Origin: Actinoplanes utahensis
Lineage (GTDB): Bacteria; Actinomycetota; Actinomycetes; Mycobacteriales; Micromonosporaceae
Length of the DNA stretch: 64,000 nt
Direction: 5' to 3'
NCBI RefSeq assembly: GCF_016862455.1
Contig: NZ_BOMZ01000037.1
Coordinates: 1 to 64,000, forward strand
Positions 32,581 to 41,145 of this stretch are shown one piece after another. A program made the translations under genes and the position numbers. The notes beneath the pieces were generated by a model. That model did no database searches. It was not told the DNA's origin and worked only from the letters and a program-made list of their open reading frames with translations. The first letter of the stretch is position 1. The number at the start of each line of letters is the position of its first letter.

Positions 32581-33438
32581 GTGCGGCTGGAGATCGAGGA
32601 GACCGCGGCGCTGACCTTCGACGACGGCTCGCCTGTCCGGGCCGCCTCGGCGATCGCGCCGTTCGGTGACGGTTGGCTGGTGGTGCAGGACGACGCGACG
32701 CATGCGGCGTGGTGGCGGCCGGGTTCGGTGACGCCGGTGCGGGTCGTCGATCCGGTGGACGGGCTGGAGGTCTTCAGCTCGGCGGCCGGCACCAAACCGT
32801 TCAAACCGGATTTCGAGGCGGCGTGTGCGCTGCCCACCGGCGAGGTGCTGTTGCTCGGCTCGGGGTCGTCGCCGGCCCGGATGCGCGCCTCGCTGGTCGG
32901 GCCCGCCGGTTTCACCGTGCTCGACGTCCGGCCGGTGTGCCTCGCGGTCGCCGAGACGCTCGGCCTCCCCGAGGAGCACCTCAACCTGGAGGGCGCCTGT
33001 CTGGTCGGCGACCGGTTGCGCTGGTTCCAGCGCGGGAACGCGGCCGCCGGCGTGCCGACCGCCTCGGTGGACGTGGAGGTGGCGGCCCTGCTGTCGGGCC
33101 GGGCCGAGGTCCGCGACCCGCTGCGGTACGACCTCGGCACGGTCGGCGGCGTGGCGCTGGCGGTGACCGACGCGGTGCCGCTGCCGGACGGCCGGGTGCT
33201 GGTGAGCGCGGCCGCGGAGGACACTCCGAACGCGGTGGACGACGGCCCGGTGGTCGGTTCCGCGCTGGCCCTGCTGGACGGCGACGCGGTGACCGCCGTC
33301 GAGATCCCCGGCGCGGAGAAGGTGGAGGGCCTCGCCATCCGCGAGACGTCACCGGACGGGATCCGGCTGATCGCGGTCGTCGACGCCGACGATCACGAGG
33401 TCCCGTCGCGCCGCCTGTCGCTGCGGCTGTGGTGGTGA
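32581..33438 (+). CDS. Hypothetical beta-rich protein
   Basis: 285 residues from GTG 32581. No signal peptide. Repeated beta patterns (FGDGWLVVQDDATHAAWW; LPTGEVLLLGSGSSPARMR; DAVPLPDGRVLVSAAAEDT) suggest a small beta-propeller-like fold. The pattern of a strand pair ending 'VEGLA' near the C-terminus occurs in actinobacterial proteins of unknown function. Cotranscribed with the PPOX gene (4 bp apart). No ligand or active site can be read. Followed by a strong hairpin. Confidence 0.55.
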   Translation: MRLEIEETAALTFDDGSPVRAASAIAPFGDGWLVVQDDATHAAWWRPGSVTPVRVVDPVDGLEVFSSAAGTKPFKPDFEAACALPTGEVLLLGSGSSPARMRASLVGPAGFTVLDVRPVCLAVAETLGLPEEHLNLEGACLVGDRLRWFQRGNAAAGVPTASVDVEVAALLSGRAEVRDPLRYDLGTVGGVALAVTDAVPLPDGRVLVSAAAEDTPNAVDDGPVVGSALALLDGDAVTAVEIPGAEKVEGLAIRETSPDGIRLIAVVDADDHEVPSRRLSLRLWW

Positions 33439-33455
33439 GCCGCCGATATTGCGTT

Positions 33456-33501
33456 GCCGCCGGGGCCGGGCGTTTGCCATGCTCGGTCCGGCCCCGGCGG
33501 C
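33456..33501 (+). terminator. Hairpin terminator of the PPOX operon
   Basis: GCCGCCGGGGCCGG (33456-33469) and CCGGCCCCGGCGGC (33488-33501) form a perfect 14-bp stem with an 18-nt loop, 18 bp after the stop codon at 33438. Confidence 0.7.
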
Positions 33502-33508
33502 TTCAGAA

Positions 33509-33520
33509 GTAAGCGCTTAC
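33509..33520. promoter_or_regulatory. LacI-type palindrome GTAAGCGCTTAC
   Basis: A perfect 12-bp palindrome centred on AGCGCT, of the shape bound by LacI/GalR-family repressors, in the 197-bp region upstream of the SPFH gene. It lies just after the terminator and 116 bp before the SPFH ATG. Its regulator is unknown; no LacI-family gene is in the window. Confidence 0.4.
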
Positions 33521-33635
33521 GCAGCGGGCGCACTGGCGATCAAACCACGCTGGTTCGCTGCCATCATCCGCGACCGATCCTTCACATCGGAACCGCTACG
33601 GGGCCACCCTTTTCTTTTCGTGACAGAGGTGTGGC

Positions 33636-34436
33636 ATGTCCAATGAGGTGATCGTTCGCAGCGGATTCCGTGGCCTGCGGTATATCGACGGCCGGTTCGA
33701 CCAGGTGCTCGAGCCGGGCCGCTACCGGATCCCGAGCCGCCGGTATCCGTGGCAGCGGGTGGCGACCGTCGAGATCGTGCAGGTCGATCTGCGGGAGCGT
33801 GAGCTCAACATCAAGGGCCAGGAGATCCTGACCGCCGACAAGGTCGCGGTCCGGGTCAACATCATCACGCATTTCCGGGTGACCGATCCGGTGGCGGCGG
33901 TGGAGCGGGTGGCCGATTACGCCGACCGCGTCTACAGCGATGTGCAGCTCGCGGCCCGCCGGTCGCTCGCGTCGATGACCCTGGAGGCGATCCTCACCAA
34001 CCGTAACCAGCTGTCCGAGGACATCCTGCGCGATGTCGAGGGCGTCTCCGCCGGTTACGGTGTCGAGATCATCCGGGCGGACGTGAAGGATCTGGTCTTC
34101 CCCGGCAATCTGCAGGACGTGATGAACCGGGTGCTGACCGCCCAGCGTCTGGCCGAGGCGCAGATGGTCGAGGCGCGGACCAAGGCCGACCGGGAGGGCT
34201 TGGAGGCGACCTCCCGCGCCGACGCGGCCCGGCTGGCCGCCGAGGCGGACGCCGCGGCCAAGCGGATCCGGGCGGACGCCGAGGTGGACGCGCTGCGACG
34301 GCTCGCCGAGGCCGCCGAGGCGTACGCCGAGCACCCGGCCCTGCTGCGGCTGCGCGAGCTGGAGACCCTCGGCGCGCTCGGCGCCAACGCGTCGGCCCGG
34401 CTGTACATCGGCTTCGACAAGCACGTCGCCGACTAA
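33636..34436 (+). CDS. SPFH/band-7 domain protein
   Basis: 266 residues. No N-terminal TM. Band-7 core with FRGLRYIDGRFDQVLEPGRY, the VDLRERELNIKGQEILTADK strand pair, and VRVNIITHFRVTDPV. A Glu/Ala-rich coiled coil follows (~170-235, VEARTKADREGLEATSRADA), then a short tail. SPFH proteins form membrane-associated rings in microdomains. Some family members act as defence or membrane-stress modules, but nothing here assigns a partner. Own terminator follows. Confidence 0.85.
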   Translation: MSNEVIVRSGFRGLRYIDGRFDQVLEPGRYRIPSRRYPWQRVATVEIVQVDLRERELNIKGQEILTADKVAVRVNIITHFRVTDPVAAVERVADYADRVYSDVQLAARRSLASMTLEAILTNRNQLSEDILRDVEGVSAGYGVEIIRADVKDLVFPGNLQDVMNRVLTAQRLAEAQMVEARTKADREGLEATSRADAARLAAEADAAAKRIRADAEVDALRRLAEAAEAYAEHPALLRLRELETLGALGANASARLYIGFDKHVAD

Positions 34437-34459
34437 CTGGACAAGACCTCAACCCGCCG

Positions 34460-34490
34460 ATGGCGCGACCGATCTGTCAGGTCGCGCCAT
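34460..34490 (+). terminator. Hairpin terminator of the SPFH gene
   Basis: ATGGCGCGACC (34460-34470) and GGTCGCGCCAT (34480-34490), a perfect 11-bp stem with a 9-nt loop 24 bp after the stop. It separates the SPFH gene from the operon that starts at 34523. Confidence 0.7.
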
Positions 34491-34522
34491 CATCCACGTC
34501 CGGACTGCGGAGGTCTCATTTC

Positions 34523-35068
34523 ATGCGTCTCGTACCGTTGCTGCGCCGGCGCCGTACCGCCTTCGCGGCCGGCGCTGTCGCCTTGGTCGCCGCTGTCACA
34601 GCGGCGCTGTTCCTGAACACCGGGCCGGCCGCGGCCACCCTGACCAGCCTGAACGGCACCCCGACCTGTGACTGTGTGGTCAAGGACAGCAGCACCGGCA
34701 AGTACCGTGCCGTGTTCGGGTACGTCAACAACTCCGGCACCGCCGGGAAGATCGCGGCCGGCGACAACAACCGGCTGGAGCTGACCGGCGGTTCCATCGC
34801 CACCGACGGGAAGGTGACCACCACCTTCGCGCCGGGTACTCACAAGGCCAGTTTCGCGACCGGCTGGGTCAGCAAGAACACGCAGGTCACCTGGAAGGTC
34901 GGCGGCAAGAACGTGGCCGCCCACTGGAACCGTCCCACCTGCGGCAACGACGTGGCGCTGCCGGCCGGCGGCAACGGCTTCGGCCCGATCATCGCGCTCG
35001 TCGCGGCCGGTCTGGTCGTCGTGCTCGCCGCGGTGGTCCGCAAGCGCCGGGCGGCCCGCCTGTCATGA
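34523..35068 (+). CDS. Exported protein with C-terminal sorting-like tail
   Basis: 181 residues from ATG 34523 (GGAGG 9 bp upstream). Signal peptide: basic RLVPLLRRRR, hydrophobic core, cleavage near PAAAT. The mature ~110-residue domain is beta-rich with three cysteines (CDC and a later PTCG) and repeated Thr/Gly/Asn. The C-terminus is tripartite: a short LPAGGNGFG motif, a hydrophobic span (IIALVAAGLVVVLAAVV), and a basic cluster RKRRAARLS. That is the form of a sortase or exosortase recognition tail. Three genes downstream lies an exosortase-domain protein, so this is its best candidate substrate. First gene of a six-gene overlapping operon. Confidence 0.7.
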   Translation: MRLVPLLRRRRTAFAAGAVALVAAVTAALFLNTGPAAATLTSLNGTPTCDCVVKDSSTGKYRAVFGYVNNSGTAGKIAAGDNNRLELTGGSIATDGKVTTTFAPGTHKASFATGWVSKNTQVTWKVGGKNVAAHWNRPTCGNDVALPAGGNGFGPIIALVAAGLVVVLAAVVRKRRAARLS

Positions 35069-35739
35069 TGCGCAGCGTGCTGGCGGTCGGGGCGCACCCC
35101 GACGACATCGAGCTCGGTTGCGGCGGCGCGCTCGCCGCACACCGGGCCGCCGGGGACGCGGTCACCATGCTGGTGGTCACCGGTGGCCAGAACGGGCCGG
35201 GCGTCACCGCCGGCCGCCGCCGCGAGGCCGAGGCGGCCGCCCGCAGCCTGGACTGCCTGCTGCTCTGGGGCAGTCTGCAGGACTGCGCGGTGACCGCGGA
35301 CGCCACCACGATCGCGCTCATCGAACGCGCGATCGGCGAGTCGGAGGCCGACGTGGTGTACGTCCACGCCCCCGACGACTCGCACCAGGACCACCGGGCC
35401 GTGGCCGCGGCGACCCTCTCCGCGGCCCGGCACTCCCGGCGGGTCCTGCACTACCGCAGCCCGTCCACCACCCGGTTCGAGCCGACCGTGTTCGTCGACA
35501 TCTCCGCCCACCTGGACCGCAAGATCGCGGCCCTGTCGTGTCACCGCAGTCAGGTGGAGAACTCGGCGATGGTCGATCCGGAGGTGGTGGCGGCGAGCGC
35601 CCGGCACTTCGGGGCGCAGGCGCGGGTGCGGTACGCGGAGGCGTTCGTGCCGGGCCGGTTCGTGTGGGATCTGGCAGCCCCGATCAGCGTGACCGAGATG
35701 CCCGACTTCTCGGTAGTGAAGATGAGGACAGCGGCGTGA
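35065..35739 (+). CDS. PIG-L family deacetylase
   Basis: 224 residues from ATG 35065, overlapping the previous stop. Zinc-binding motif AHPDDIELGCGG near the start and the DDSHQDHRAV motif later are both complete, so the enzyme should be active. PIG-L/LmbE enzymes remove N-acetyl groups from GlcNAc-containing lipids, mycothiol precursors or glycans. In this operon, with a glycosyltransferase and a HexNAc epimerase, a GlcNAc-type glycan is a plausible substrate. Confidence 0.85.
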   Translation: MMRSVLAVGAHPDDIELGCGGALAAHRAAGDAVTMLVVTGGQNGPGVTAGRRREAEAAARSLDCLLLWGSLQDCAVTADATTIALIERAIGESEADVVYVHAPDDSHQDHRAVAAATLSAARHSRRVLHYRSPSTTRFEPTVFVDISAHLDRKIAALSCHRSQVENSAMVDPEVVAASARHFGAQARVRYAEAFVPGRFVWDLAAPISVTEMPDFSVVKMRTAA

Positions 35740-37100
35740 CCCGGCGGGGGCGCCGCCGGGCGGTGCCCCCGCACCACCGCCTCGGCCTGCTCATGCACCT
35801 GGTCGTCTTCGGGATCACGGTGGCGGCGTTCGGTCTGGACGCCACCCTCGGCGGGATCGCGACCGTACTGAACGTGGTCTTCCTGCTGTTCTTCTTCCGG
35901 CACCTCGGGTTCGCGGTGTCGGCGGCCCGCTGGGCCGAACGCGACCTGGACGCCCCGCTGGTGGGCTCGGAGAACTTCACCCCGCCGGTGGCCGTGCTGG
36001 TCGCCTGCAAGGACGAGGAGCTGGTGGTCGACGGGATGGTGGCCGCGCTGCTGTCCCTGGACTACCCGCATGCGGACCTGACCGTGGTGGTCGTGAACGA
36101 CGCGTCCACCGACGGCACCGGCGCCCGGCTGGACGCGTGGGCGGCCGCCGACCCGCGGTTGCGCGTGCTGCACCGGCAGCCGGGCGCGGGCGGCGGCAAG
36201 TCGGGGGCGCTCAACGACGCGCTCGCGCTCGTCGACGCCCAGATCGCGGTGATCTTCGACGCCGACCACCAGCCGGAGCCGGACGTGCTGCGGCGGCTGG
36301 TGCGCCACTTCCGCGACCCGAAGGTGGGTGCGGTGATGGGGCGGTGCGTGGTCCGCAACGGCGTCGAGTCGGGGCTCGCCTCGACGATCTTCATCGACTA
36401 CCTGTCCGGCTACCTGGTCAACGAATACGGGCGGCAGGCCCTTTTCGAGCTTCCGGCGTACGGGGGAGCGAACTGCGCCGTCCGTACCGATCTGATCCGG
36501 TCCCTCGGTGGCTGGAACCCGCACACCGTCACCGAGGACACCGACCTCACGCTGCGGCTGCTGCTCGACGGATGGCGGGTGCGCTACGACCCGTCGGCTG
36601 TCGACTTCGAGGAGGCGGTGCTGTCGTCGCAGCGCTTCTGGAAGCAGCGGTACCGGTGGGCGCGCGGGCATCAGAAGTGCCTGCGCGACTACTGGCGGCC
36701 GATCCTGCGCACGCCGCACCTGTCGCCGATGGAGAAGCTCGAGACGATGCTCTTCCTCTGGGTGTACCACGTGCCCGTACTCTGCGGTCTGGGTCTGCTT
36801 CTGATCATTCTGCGGGCGGGCGGCATCGGTGACCAGTCGGCGATCTCGATGGTGGCGCTGTCGGCGCTGCTGTTCGCCGGCCCGTTCACCGAGTTGGCGG
36901 TCGGCCTGGTGCTGGGCCGGGTGGAACGCCGCGCGGTCTGGATGCTGATCGGGTTCATCCCGGCGTTCGGCATGTCGATCCTGACCGCGACCAAGGCGTA
37001 CCTCGACGGCATGTGGGGCACCACCTACACCTGGTCGAAGACGGCCCGCTCGGGCGCCACCTCGACGCCGGTGGCCCCGCAACTGGAGACCGCCGCATGA
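35736..37100 (+). CDS. Processive family 2 glycosyltransferase
   Basis: 454 residues from GTG 35736 (GTGA overlap). Two N-terminal TM segments, a GT-A catalytic domain with VVNDASTDGT, DADHQPEPD (D-x-D), TEDTDLTLRL (acceptor base) and QRYRW (Q/RxxRW of processive synthases), then three TM segments at the C-terminus. This is the build of cellulose/hyaluronan/poly-GlcNAc synthase-type enzymes. It probably polymerises or transfers a sugar across the membrane for this operon. Overlaps the exosortase fusion gene by 4 bp. Confidence 0.88.
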   Translation: MTRRGRRRAVPPHHRLGLLMHLVVFGITVAAFGLDATLGGIATVLNVVFLLFFFRHLGFAVSAARWAERDLDAPLVGSENFTPPVAVLVACKDEELVVDGMVAALLSLDYPHADLTVVVVNDASTDGTGARLDAWAAADPRLRVLHRQPGAGGGKSGALNDALALVDAQIAVIFDADHQPEPDVLRRLVRHFRDPKVGAVMGRCVVRNGVESGLASTIFIDYLSGYLVNEYGRQALFELPAYGGANCAVRTDLIRSLGGWNPHTVTEDTDLTLRLLLDGWRVRYDPSAVDFEEAVLSSQRFWKQRYRWARGHQKCLRDYWRPILRTPHLSPMEKLETMLFLWVYHVPVLCGLGLLLIILRAGGIGDQSAISMVALSALLFAGPFTELAVGLVLGRVERRAVWMLIGFIPAFGMSILTATKAYLDGMWGTTYTWSKTARSGATSTPVAPQLETAA

Positions 37101-39247
37101 CCGCTTTCGATCGCCGCCTGGAGAAGATCCACAAGAAGCGGAAGACCCCTGCGACGGTACGCCGCCGCCAGCTCGTCCTCGCCGAGATGATCGGCGCGGT
37201 CGTCGCCTGTGTCGGCGGGTACCTGCTCTTCATCGACCCGGTCCGCCGGTTCGAGGTGAACCTCACCTCGAAGATCATCGAGTTGATGGGGATCGACCGG
37301 ATCTCCGGCGCCCTCGGCGACTCGTTCGTCGTGTTCGGCCCCGGCCTGGAACCGGTCGTCGCCGAGATGACCGGCTCCTGCTCGGTGTGGAGCAGTGTCC
37401 TGGCACTGGCCGCGCTCGCCGTGGTCGCGCTCCGGCAACGCCCGCAGGCGCTCACCGGCTTCCTCGCCGCCGCCGCGTTCGTCCTGTTCGCCAACCAGAT
37501 CCGGCTGCTCGGCTCGCTGCTGGCCGGCCGCTACTTCGCCGTCGACGCGCTGGTCTTCTTCCACGACTGGATCGGCGCGGTCCTCAACTTCGCCTACACC
37601 CTCATCGGACTCCTCATCATGATCGGACTGACGATGTACGACGCCCAGCGCGCCGAGCAGGACCGTGCCGGCCGCCACACCGCTGACCGGCCCGCCGCCT
37701 GGGCCCGCCCCGGCCTCGGCCACCGCGTCCCCCTCGACCTCACCGATGAGGAACAGCGTGACAGCGGCCTCCAGATCGCCGCCGTCGTGCACCGGCGGAT
37801 CCTGCCGAAGGCGATCTCCCGCCGCCTCGCCAAGCGCCGCGAGCAGCGCCGCATCGACTACCGGGTGGGCCACGAGACCCCGGCCCGGCGTGCCGCGATC
37901 ATCCGCGAACTGGCCGCCAAGGGACTCGGCGTGCACACCGCCACCCTGCTCGCCGTCGCCTCCTACGAGACCGACCCGCTGGTGCTGGACGCGCTCGCCG
38001 GCGCGGTCGCGGAACGCCAGTGGGAGCCCGTCGCCGGCGCGGACGTGATCGCGCTGCGGCTGTGGGCCCGCGCCTGGCTGATGCGGGCGCCGCGGGAGCG
38101 TACCGTCGCCGAGACCGGCCGTCTCATCGCCGTGACCGGCGCCGGCGGCCCCGCCGGGGTCGCGGTGATCCGGGCCCTGCAGGCGGCGGGCGACCATGTC
38201 CTCGCGCTCGACGCCAACCCCGACGCCGTCGGACTGCGGCTAGCGGGCCGCTCCGCGGTCCTTCCCCGAGCAGACCACGAGGGGTACGCCGCCGCCCTGC
38301 TCGCCGCCTTCGACGAGCACCAGCCGGCCGCGCTGATCTGCACCGTCGCCGAGGAGTACGCCGCCATCGCCCCGCTCGTCGGAGTCCTCGACCACATGGG
38401 CGTGCGCACCTGGCTGCCCGACCCGGCCGCCGCCGAACTCTGCCTGGACAAGGTCGCCTTCGCCACCACCATGCACGCCGCCGGCGTGCCGCACCCGGCG
38501 ACCGCCTGGACCGCCGCCACCGCCGGGCAGGTCCCCGGCCCGTGGGTGGTCAAACCCGCCCGCGGCCGCGGCAGCCGAGACGTGATCATGGTGGACGACC
38601 CGGCCGACCTGGACCACGCGTTCGCCGCGGTGCCCGGCGCCATCGTGCAGACCCGGCTGCCCGGCCGCGAGTTCACCGCCGACGTGCTGATCGGCCGGGA
38701 CGGCACACTGCTGGCCTGCGTCCCCCGTTGGCGCGACGAGACCCGCGGCGGCATCTCCACCCGCGGCACCACGTTCGAGTCCCGCGCCGTCACCGAGGTG
38801 GTGACGGCGACCCTGCGGGCGGTACGTCAGACCGGGCCCGCCAACGTCCAGGGCTTCGTCGCCGACACCGGCGAGGTGACGGTCGTCGAGGTCAACCCGC
38901 GGTTCTCCGGCGGCCTGCCACTGACCCTCGCCGCGGGCGCCGACGTGGTCGGCACCTACCTGGCCGGGATCCTCGACCCGTCGGCGACCCTGCCGCCGGC
39001 CGGTTTCCAGCCCGGCGTGCGGATGGCCCGGCACTTCGCCGAGGTGTACTACGCCGCCGACGGCACGCCCATCCCCGACCCCCTCGACCCCGTCTCGTCG
39101 TCGGTCCCGAACTTCCCGTCCGCTTCCCCCGCCGCCTTCCCGTCGGCGCCCGCCGCCTTCCCCCAGGCGCCCGCCGTGGGACGGCCCGGACATGCGGAGG
39201 CCGTCGGGCACGCGGCGGCCACCGGCGCCGTGGCGGTGGCCCGATGA
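37097..39247 (+). CDS. Exosortase-family domain fused to ATP-grasp domain
   Basis: 716 residues from ATG 37097 (ATGA overlap). Residues ~25-185 are an exosortase/archaeosortase-like membrane domain with the triad pattern intact: Cys95 in EMTGSCSVW, Arg136 in FANQIRLLG (N..R motif) and His156 in FFHDWIGAV, all in hydrophobic segments. Residues ~200-335 are a basic helical linker. Residues ~342-670 are an ATP-grasp enzyme of the CarB-like class: GAGGPAGVAVIRAL, the PARGRGSRDVIMVDD loop, and VVEVNPRFSGG at the metal site. A low-complexity Pro/Ala/Ser tail ends it. The fusion suggests cleavage of an exported tail coupled to ligation of an amino or carboxyl group. I have not seen this fusion described, but it may exist in databases. 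Confidence 0.75.
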   Translation: MTAFDRRLEKIHKKRKTPATVRRRQLVLAEMIGAVVACVGGYLLFIDPVRRFEVNLTSKIIELMGIDRISGALGDSFVVFGPGLEPVVAEMTGSCSVWSSVLALAALAVVALRQRPQALTGFLAAAAFVLFANQIRLLGSLLAGRYFAVDALVFFHDWIGAVLNFAYTLIGLLIMIGLTMYDAQRAEQDRAGRHTADRPAAWARPGLGHRVPLDLTDEEQRDSGLQIAAVVHRRILPKAISRRLAKRREQRRIDYRVGHETPARRAAIIRELAAKGLGVHTATLLAVASYETDPLVLDALAGAVAERQWEPVAGADVIALRLWARAWLMRAPRERTVAETGRLIAVTGAGGPAGVAVIRALQAAGDHVLALDANPDAVGLRLAGRSAVLPRADHEGYAAALLAAFDEHQPAALICTVAEEYAAIAPLVGVLDHMGVRTWLPDPAAAELCLDKVAFATTMHAAGVPHPATAWTAATAGQVPGPWVVKPARGRGSRDVIMVDDPADLDHAFAAVPGAIVQTRLPGREFTADVLIGRDGTLLACVPRWRDETRGGISTRGTTFESRAVTEVVTATLRAVRQTGPANVQGFVADTGEVTVVEVNPRFSGGLPLTLAAGADVVGTYLAGILDPSATLPPAGFQPGVRMARHFAEVYYAADGTPIPDPLDPVSSSVPNFPSASPAAFPSAPAAFPQAPAVGRPGHAEAVGHAAATGAVAVAR

Positions 39248-40404
39248 CGCGGCGGCACATCCTCGTCCCGTTCGGCACCCGGCCGGAGGTCATCAAACTC
39301 GCGCCGGTGGTGCACGCGCTGCGCGCCGCCGGGCACCGGGTCACCGCCGTCGACACCGGCCAGCACCAGGACGCCGCGATGAGCGGTGACGTGCAGCGCA
39401 GCCTCGGACTCGTGCCCGACCTGCGCCTGCCGAAGCCGAACGGGCTCGGCGGGCTGGTCACCGCCGCCCTCGGCGTCCTCGCCGGCACCCCCGCCGACCT
39501 GGTGATGGCGCTCGGGGACACGCACACCGTACCCGCCTACGCCCTGGCCGCCCGCAACGCCGGAATCCCGTTCGCGCACCTGGAAGCCGGTCTGCGCAGC
39601 TTCAACGCGCGCAGCGCCGAAGAGGTCAACCGCCGGGTCGCCGCCGCCACCGCCCAGCTCCACTTCGCACCGACCGCCCGGTCCGCCGCGTTCCTCACCG
39701 CCGAGGGCGTCCCCGGCGACCGGATCTTCGTGGTCGGCAACCCGGTCGTCGACACGCTGCGCGAGAAGGGCGTCACCCCGGTCGCCCCGACCGCGCGGAC
39801 CGGTGTCCTGGTCACCGCCCACCGCGCCTCCAACGTCGACGACCCGTCCCGCCTGGCCCGCCTCGTCGACGTCGTCGGCCGGCTCGCCGCGATCGGCCCG
39901 GTCCGTTTCCCGGTGCACCCGCGCACCCGCGCCCGCCTGCACGAGCACGGCCTGCACGACCGGCTCGCCGCACTGCCCGGCGTCACCTGCGAGGACCCGC
40001 TGCCCTACGACGACCTGCTCGCCGCCCTGGCCCGCGCCCGGGTGGTGGTCACCGACTCCGGCGGGCTCCAGGAGGAGGCCGCCTATCTGGGCGTCCCGGT
40101 CGTCGTGCTGCGCCGGTCCACCCCACGCTGGGAGGGCGTCGAAACCGGCGCGACCGTGCTCACCGGCATCACCAGCGACGACGAGGCCGACCGGGCCGTC
40201 GCCGCCGCGCACCGGCTGAGCAGCCCCGGCGAACTCGCCCGGGTGGCAGCGTTGCCGTGCCCGTACGGTGACGGTCACACCGGCAGCCGGGTTGCCGCGG
40301 TCCTCGCCGACCCGGCCCTGGAACCCCTGCTCGCACTGGACGAACCCGACCACACCGACGGAACGTTGCCCTGGGACACCCGTACCCCCGCAGCCGTCGT
40401 CTGA
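39244..40404 (+). CDS. UDP-HexNAc 2-epimerase (WecB-like)
   Basis: 386 residues from ATG 39244 (ATGA overlap). GTRPEVIKLAPVVHALRAAG, ALGDTHT, HLEAGLRSFNARSAEEVNRR, TAHRASN and TDSGGLQEEAAYLGVPVVVL match the non-hydrolysing UDP-GlcNAc 2-epimerase family, with the usual acid and histidine positions present. It would supply UDP-ManNAc or a related sugar donor. The pairing with GT2 and PIG-L supports an amino-sugar glycan. Confidence 0.88.
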   Translation: MTRRHILVPFGTRPEVIKLAPVVHALRAAGHRVTAVDTGQHQDAAMSGDVQRSLGLVPDLRLPKPNGLGGLVTAALGVLAGTPADLVMALGDTHTVPAYALAARNAGIPFAHLEAGLRSFNARSAEEVNRRVAAATAQLHFAPTARSAAFLTAEGVPGDRIFVVGNPVVDTLREKGVTPVAPTARTGVLVTAHRASNVDDPSRLARLVDVVGRLAAIGPVRFPVHPRTRARLHEHGLHDRLAALPGVTCEDPLPYDDLLAALARARVVVTDSGGLQEEAAYLGVPVVVLRRSTPRWEGVETGATVLTGITSDDEADRAVAAAHRLSSPGELARVAALPCPYGDGHTGSRVAAVLADPALEPLLALDEPDHTDGTLPWDTRTPAAVV

Positions 40405-40437
40405 TCCACCGCACCGCCGCAACCACACCGGAGCCGC

Positions 40438-41133
40438 ATGAACCTCGCCGAGAACCCCCCGCTCGCCGTCGTGATCGACCTCGACGACACCTTGTTCCCG
40501 CAGTGCAGCTACCTGTACGGGGCGGCCCGCGCGGTCGGCCGGGCCGGCGTCGCCGCCGGGCTCGACCCGATCCGGCTCAGCCGTGCCGTCCGCCGCCAGT
40601 TCCTCGCCGGCTCCGACAAGGGCGGCACCATCGACCGCGCGCTGGAGGCCTACGGGATCGGCCCCGACCTGGCCGCCGACCTGATCCCCACGCTGGTGTC
40701 GGCGTTCACCACCTACCGCCCGCGCCGGCTGCCCCGCTACCCCGGCGCCCTGGCGGCCCTCACCGCGATCAGCGCCCGGTACCCGGTGGCGTGCCTGACC
40801 GACGGCAACCCGGCGATCCAGCGCGCCAAACTCGCCGCCACCGGCCTGGCCGGCTCGTTCGCCACGATCGTCATCACCGACGAACTCGGCGGCCGCACGC
40901 TGCGCAAACCCCACCCCGAGGGCCTGCGCCAGGCCGCGGAGACGCTCGGCGTACCCCCGAAGGATCTCGTCATGATCGGCGACCGCCCCGGCAAGGACAT
41001 GGCGGTCGCCGCGGCCCTGGGCGCCCGCTCGATCCGCGTTCGCACCGGCGAATACGCCGACGCCCCGAACGACCCCCCACCGACGGCCTGCGTCCCCGAC
41101 CTCGCGGCCGCCGCCGCCCTCCTCGGCGTCTGA
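40438..41133 (+). CDS. HAD-family phosphatase
   Basis: 231 residues. Motif I DLDDTLFPQ, motif II ACLTDGNP, motif III Lys in KPHPEGLRQ and motif IV GDRPGKDMAVAAALG are complete. The cap is small and helical. Likely dephosphorylates a sugar-phosphate or similar metabolite. It lies 33 bp after the epimerase and probably closes the operon. Confidence 0.85.
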   Translation: MNLAENPPLAVVIDLDDTLFPQCSYLYGAARAVGRAGVAAGLDPIRLSRAVRRQFLAGSDKGGTIDRALEAYGIGPDLAADLIPTLVSAFTTYRPRRLPRYPGALAALTAISARYPVACLTDGNPAIQRAKLAATGLAGSFATIVITDELGGRTLRKPHPEGLRQAAETLGVPPKDLVMIGDRPGKDMAVAAALGARSIRVRTGEYADAPNDPPPTACVPDLAAAAALLGV

Positions 41134-41145
41134 CAGAGTGGCCGG

